Positions 14,982 through 18,122 of a stretch of DNA of 18,122 nt are shown one piece after another; the stretch's first letter is position 1; the number at the start of each line of letters is the position of its first letter. The notes beneath the pieces are model-generated. The model was not told the DNA's origin and did not search any database. It was given only the letters and a program-made list of their open reading frames with translations. The stretch is taken from the NCBI GenBank assembly GCA_017999135.1, contig JAGOBT010000002.1, positions 10,375-28,496 on the forward strand, read 5' to 3'. The stretch is from Burkholderiaceae bacterium. GTDB taxonomy: Bacteria; Pseudomonadota; Gammaproteobacteria; Burkholderiales; Burkholderiaceae_C. A program made the translations under genes and the position numbers.

Positions 14982-15254
14982 ATGAAAGAAGGCATTCACC
15001 CCAACTACCGCGAAGTGTGCTTCGTGGACCTGTCCAACGGCTTCAAGTTCGTCACCCGCTCGACGGTGAGCACGAAAGAGACCGTGAAGATGGACGACGG
15101 CCGTGAGCTGCCGCTGGTCAAGCTGGAAACCACCAGCGAAACCCACCCGTTCTACACCGGCACGCAGAAGAGCGTGGACAGCCTGGGCGGCCGCGTCGAG
15201 AAGTTCCGCAACAAGTTCGCCAGCCTCGGCATCAACAAGAAGTCGGCAGCCTGA
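14982..15254 (+). CDS. rpmE2: 50S ribosomal protein L31, type B (zinc-free)
   Basis: A 90-aa ribosomal protein starting MKEGIHPNYREVCFVDLSNG. The conserved ETHPFYTGTQKSVDSLGGRV segment and the short basic tail identify L31. It lacks the CxxC zinc-binding pairs of type A L31: the only cysteine is Cys13. The slightly longer form with the middle insertion is the type B (C-minus) class. It sits at the subunit interface of the 50S particle. ATG 14982 has AGAGG (14971-14975) at 6 nt. It has its own TATAAT promoter after rho and a strong terminator after the stop, so it is probably a one-gene unit. In many bacteria the type B copy is the zinc-starvation paralogue; in many betaproteobacteria it serves as the main L31. 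Which applies here cannot be told from this window. Confidence 0.96.
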   Translation: MKEGIHPNYREVCFVDLSNGFKFVTRSTVSTKETVKMDDGRELPLVKLETTSETHPFYTGTQKSVDSLGGRVEKFRNKFASLGINKKSAA

Positions 15255-15306
15255 TCGGGCACAGCGTCACCGCTGCCCGGCCAGAACGGCGCCGGTGATG
15301 CACAAG

Positions 15307-15330
15307 AGGGCAGCCCAGGCTGCCCTTTTT
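15307..15330 (+). terminator. Intrinsic terminator after rpmE
   Basis: A perfect 8-bp GC-rich stem, AGGGCAGC and GCTGCCCT, with a CCAG loop, running directly into TTTTT. It starts 52 nt after the rpmE stop. This is the clearest intrinsic terminator in the window. Confidence 0.92.
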
Positions 15331-15347
15331 CATGCCTGATCGACACC

Positions 15348-15353
15348 TATCAT
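15348..15353 (+). promoter_or_regulatory. Possible -10 box of the GT-C-like gene (leaderless arrangement)
   Basis: TATCAT (5/6 to consensus), followed by seven bases and then the GTG at 15361. It sits just after the rpmE terminator. No Shine-Dalgarno precedes the GTG. The spacing would start transcription at or next to the start codon, as at dnaX and the PurM-like gene. Confidence 0.4.
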
Positions 15354-15360
15354 CACCCCG

Positions 15361-17046
15361 GTGACGCCCAAGCCCAACCCCGCCCTGGTGACGCAAGATG
15401 CAGTGCGCCGCCTGCCGCGGCTGGCGCTGCTGCTGTTCTGCGCCGCCTATGTGCTGCCGGGGCTGTTCGGGCGCGACCCGTGGCGCGGCGCCGAACTGAT
15501 CGCCTTCGGCCAGATGCTGTCGATCGCCGAGGGCCGCGCACCGTGGCTCGCGCCGGCCCTGGGCGGTGTGCCCATCGATGCCGCCCTGCTGCCGCACTGG
15601 ATCGGCGCGCTGGCCATCCGCGCCGGCCAGGGTTGGCTCGACCCCGCACTGGCCGCCCGCCTCCCCTTCACCGCCTTGCTGGTGCTGACGCTGGTGGCGG
15701 TGTGGTATGCCACGTTCCATCTGGCGCGCAGCGATGCAGCGCAGCCGCTGCCGTTCGCCTTCGGCGGCGAGGCGAAACCGGTGGACTACGCCCGCGCGAT
15801 GGCCGATGGCGCCCTGCTGCTGCTGATCGCAACGCTGGGCCTGCTGCAGCTGGGCCACCAGACCACCCCCGAACTGGCCCAGCTGGCCGCGGTGGCCGGG
15901 CTGCAATGGGCCTTGGCCGCCGCGCCGCACCGTGGCCGGCCCGCGCAGCTGGGTGTGCTGGCCATGCTGCCGACGTTGGCGGCCTGCGGTGCTCCGGCGA
16001 TGGCCGTGGCGCTGGGCATGGGCGGGCTGCTGCTGTGCTGGCGCACCGACGACCCTGCCTTGCGTGCGTTGCGGCCCTGGCTGGCCCTGGCCACCGCACT
16101 GGCGGCCCTGGTGGCCTGGCCATCCGGTGCCTGGGTCTGGCGCGTGGCGGCCAGTGTCGATCCGGTCTCGCTGGGCCGGCTGTTGCTGTGGTTCCTGTGG
16201 CCAGCCTGGCCGCTGGCGCTGTGGACACTCTGGCGCTGGCGCGGGCACCTGGCGCAGCGGCATCTGGCGATCCCGCTGCTGGGTGTGGGGGTGGCGGCGG
16301 TCACCTGCGTGGCCATGGATGGCTCTGACCGCGCGCTGATGCTCGGCCTGCCCGGCATCGCGGTGCTGGCGGCCTTTGCGCTGCCGACGCTGCAGCGCGG
16401 CAGCGCGGCCGCCATCGATTGGCTGTCGGTGTTCTTCTTCACGGTCTGCGCCGGCATCGTATGGGTGTTCTACGCGGCCATGCAGACCGGCGCGCCGGCC
16501 AAGGCGCTGGCCACGGTGCTGCGGCTGGCGCCGGGCTTCAGTCCGCAGATGTCGTGGCTGGCGCTGGCATGGGCCAGCCTGGCCACGCTGGCCTGGCTGG
16601 GCCTGGTGCGCTGGCGCACCGGCCGCCACCAGGCCGTGATCTGGAAGAGCGTGGTGCTGCCAGCCGGCGGCGTGGCGCTGTGCTGGCTGCTGCTGATGAC
16701 CTTGTGGCTGCCCCTGCTGGACTATGGCCGCAGCAACCGCCCGCTGGCGGAGCGGCTGGTGCGCCATGTGCCGGCCGGCCGCTGCATCGCGGTGCCGCAG
16801 GCGCCACTGTCGCTGGTGGCGGCGCTCGAAGTGCATGGCCGGCGGCGGGTGGACGCAACACATGGCGCGGCCGGTGGCGTGTGTCCGGTGCTGATGCTGG
16901 TGCTGCCCTTGCGGGGGCCCGGTGTGGCACAGGGCGAAGCCCTGGCCGCCAGCCACCGTGCTGCCGGCTGGCGTGAACTGGCCCGGGAGCGCCGGCCCAC
17001 CGACCGCAGCGAAACGGTGGTGGTGTTGCAGCGCGGTCCGGTCTGA
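15361..17046 (+). CDS. Polytopic membrane protein resembling ArnT/PMT (GT-C) glycosyltransferases
   Basis: A 561-aa inner-membrane protein with roughly ten to twelve hydrophobic segments from residue 20 to about 460, and a soluble C-terminal part (about 460-561). The first periplasmic loop, GRDPWRGAELIAFGQMLSIA (37-56) followed by APWLAPALGGVPIDAALLPHW, aligns in layout with ArnT/PMT-type transferases, which use lipid-linked sugars. The family's usual acidic DE pair and EKPP-like motif are not clearly present: Asp39 and Glu45 are the nearest acids. So the fold is likely but activity is uncertain. The GTG at 15361 is the start because no other start precedes the first membrane segment. It follows the rpmE terminator and converges on the phoR-like gene 18 nt away, so it is probably transcribed alone. 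The sugar donor and acceptor are unknown. Confidence 0.75.
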   Translation: MTPKPNPALVTQDAVRRLPRLALLLFCAAYVLPGLFGRDPWRGAELIAFGQMLSIAEGRAPWLAPALGGVPIDAALLPHWIGALAIRAGQGWLDPALAARLPFTALLVLTLVAVWYATFHLARSDAAQPLPFAFGGEAKPVDYARAMADGALLLLIATLGLLQLGHQTTPELAQLAAVAGLQWALAAAPHRGRPAQLGVLAMLPTLAACGAPAMAVALGMGGLLLCWRTDDPALRALRPWLALATALAALVAWPSGAWVWRVAASVDPVSLGRLLLWFLWPAWPLALWTLWRWRGHLAQRHLAIPLLGVGVAAVTCVAMDGSDRALMLGLPGIAVLAAFALPTLQRGSAAAIDWLSVFFFTVCAGIVWVFYAAMQTGAPAKALATVLRLAPGFSPQMSWLALAWASLATLAWLGLVRWRTGRHQAVIWKSVVLPAGGVALCWLLLMTLWLPLLDYGRSNRPLAERLVRHVPAGRCIAVPQAPLSLVAALEVHGRRRVDATHGAAGGVCPVLMLVLPLRGPGVAQGEALAASHRAAGWRELARERRPTDRSETVVVLQRGPV

Positions 17047-17055
17047 CGCGGACCG
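17034..17055. repeat. Hairpin in the convergent gap between GT-C-like gene and phoR
   Basis: A perfect 7-bp inverted repeat, CGGTCCG and CGGACCG, with an 8-nt loop that contains the TGA stop of the GT-C-like gene. There is no T-run on either strand. It might help mark both convergent transcript ends, perhaps with Rho, but this is weak. Confidence 0.3.
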
Positions 17056-17064
17056 ACAGGCCGG

Positions 17065-18122
17065 TCAGGCCGTGCCGGCTGTCTCGTCCTGGCGGCTCAC
17101 CAGGCTGAGCTGGCGCACCCGGCCGGCCGGCAGCAGCAGGCGGAAGCGCGAGCCCTTGCCGGGCTCGCTGTCGATCTCGAGCGACCCGCCATGGCGCTGC
17201 ACCACGTGCTTGACGATCGACAGACCCAGGCCCGTGCCGCCGGTGTCGCGCGAACGGCTGCCGTCCACGCGGTAGAAGCGCTCGGTCAGGCGCGGCAGGT
17301 GCTCGCGGGCCACGCCGATGCCCGTGTCACGCACTTCAATCTCGCCCTGGCCATCGCCGCGCAGGCGCCAGCCGATGTGGATGGCGCCGTCGGCCGGCGT
17401 GTAGCGCACGGCATTGGTGGCCAGGTTGGCCACGGCACTCAGCAGCTCGGTCTCCAGGCCGGCCAGCTCGATGCCCTCGGGGGCCTCCACCGTCACCTGG
17501 TGGCGCCCGGCCGACAGCGTGCGTGCATCGTCGGCAGCGCGCTGCAGCAGCCGCGTCAGCGGTGTCCAGCGGTCGGACGGCGGACGCGGGCTGCCCTCCA
17601 GCTGGGCCAGCTGCAGCAGGTCGGCCACCAGCACCTGCATGCGGTCGGTCTGCTGCTGCATCAGCGTGATGACGCGGCTGCGCTCGGCGCCGGTCAGCGG
17701 CAGGCTGGCCATGGTCTCGACGAAGCCGGCCAGCACCGTCAGCGGGGTGCGGATCTCATGCGAGACATTGGCGACGAAATCGCGCCGCATCGCCTCGGCG
17801 CGCTGGCGTTCGGTGACGTCCTGGGTGATCACCAGCTTCTGGCGGTCGCCATAGCCGCGCAGCACCACCTGCAGCGTGCCGGTGCCATCCGGCGCGGCCA
17901 GGATGATCGGCTCACGCCAGACGCCGTCCTGCAGGTAGGCGACGAAGGCCGGCATGCGCACCAGGTTGGTCACCGGCTGGCCCAGGTCGCGCTGCGCATC
18001 CAGGCCCAGGTGGTCGGCTGCCACCGCGCTGCACCAGGCGATCTGGTCGTCGGCATCGAGCAGCAGCACCCCGTTGGGTGATGCCTCGATCGCCGACAGG
18101 AACTCGGCCAGCCGCTGGTGCT
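17065..18122 (-). CDS. phoR: PhoR-like sensor histidine kinase (5' end outside window)
   Basis: The last 351 residues of a histidine kinase are visible; the N-terminus with any membrane segments is beyond the right edge. The frame is open to the edge, so an internal GTG at 18069 is not taken as the start. A PAS domain comes first (NGVLLLDADDQIAWCSAVAA, ending in VITQDVTERQRAEA). The H-box is FVANVSHEIRTPLTVLAGF, whose VSHE-RTPLTVL core closely matches PhoR. The ATPase has an N-box LATNAVRYTP, G1 DTGIG, an F-box ERFYRVD and G2 GGTGLGLSIVKHVV. All catalytic residues are present. PhoR phosphorylates PhoB in response to phosphate limitation; phoB would be expected just outside the window on the right. 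The assignment rests on PAS-DHp-ATPase order and H-box similarity; another PAS kinase remains possible. Confidence 0.8.
   Translation of the reverse strand, partial: HQRLAEFLSAIEASPNGVLLLDADDQIAWCSAVAADHLGLDAQRDLGQPVTNLVRMPAFVAYLQDGVWREPIILAAPDGTGTLQVVLRGYGDRQKLVITQDVTERQRAEAMRRDFVANVSHEIRTPLTVLAGFVETMASLPLTGAERSRVITLMQQQTDRMQVLVADLLQLAQLEGSPRPPSDRWTPLTRLLQRAADDARTLSAGRHQVTVEAPEGIELAGLETELLSAVANLATNAVRYTPADGAIHIGWRLRGDGQGEIEVRDTGIGVAREHLPRLTERFYRVDGSRSRDTGGTGLGLSIVKHVVQRHGGSLEIDSEPGKGSRFRLLLPAGRVRQLSLVSRQDETAGTA

Noticed and set aside
15232..16956. A 574-codon minus-strand frame opposite the GT-C-like gene
   Set aside because: It is Gln/His/Arg-rich shadow sequence. The plus strand shows regular hydrophobic segments and family-like loop motifs.
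18067..18069. GTG at 18069 as the start of the phoR-like gene
   Set aside because: The frame is open to the window edge, and the upstream residues HQRLAEFLSAIEASPNG continue a PAS domain, so the true start lies outside the window.

Overview
The window is GC-rich, densely coding DNA with strong codon bias. Several features point to a betaproteobacterium of the order Burkholderiales, probably near the Leptothrix/Rubrivivax/Ideonella group: a dnaX-ybaB pair, a trxA-rho-rpmE series, a zinc-free type B L31 protein and a phoR-like kinase. The placement is an inference from gene content and protein style. I see no tRNA, rRNA, CRISPR array, insertion sequence or phage gene.

Layout. Positions 1-2266 (minus) hold dnaX (DNA polymerase III gamma/tau) overlapping the start of ybaB/ebfC, which runs off the left edge. 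Divergent from dnaX is a PurM-like (AIR synthase family) gene that lacks the canonical PurM motifs (2362-3489), followed by a strong hairpin. Next come a Crp/Fnr-type regulator (3610-4428) and two tandem, overlapping, paralogous membrane histidine kinases (4524-6017 and 6007-7506). Converging on them is an OmpR/PhoB-type response regulator (7563-8246, minus). The 4.5S/SRP RNA gene lies at about 8326-8426 (plus). Two overlapping minus-strand genes (8457-10976 and 10973-12748) encode paralogous kinase-HDOD proteins. From 12749 rightward there is a divergent promoter region, then trxA, rho, rpmE (type B) and its intrinsic terminator, then a polytopic GT-C-like membrane protein (15361-17046). The 3' part of a phoR-like histidine kinase (minus) enters from the right edge.

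The most striking feature is a repeated theme of an active protein beside a degenerate paralogue. In the histidine-kinase pair both proteins align without gaps through the dimerisation region. The first keeps the phosphoacceptor His266, while the second has Gln at exactly that position but keeps its ATP-binding motifs. In the Ser/Thr-kinase pair the downstream protein has all the catalytic motifs. The upstream one has lost the beta-3 lysine, the DFG aspartate and the catalytic-loop asparagine. With the Crp-like regulator (whose ligand-pocket arginine is replaced) and the response regulator, 3.6-12.7 kb reads as a signalling island of pseudoenzyme/enzyme pairs. That these parts form one circuit is a hypothesis; the residue substitutions are read directly from the sequence.

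The rest is housekeeping: replication (dnaX, ybaB), protein targeting (SRP RNA), redox (trxA), transcription termination (rho) and translation (rpmE). Several promoters are readable from their -10 boxes. At dnaX, the purM-like gene and the GT-C-like gene the -10 box sits only 6-7 nt before the start codon, which suggests leaderless mRNAs.
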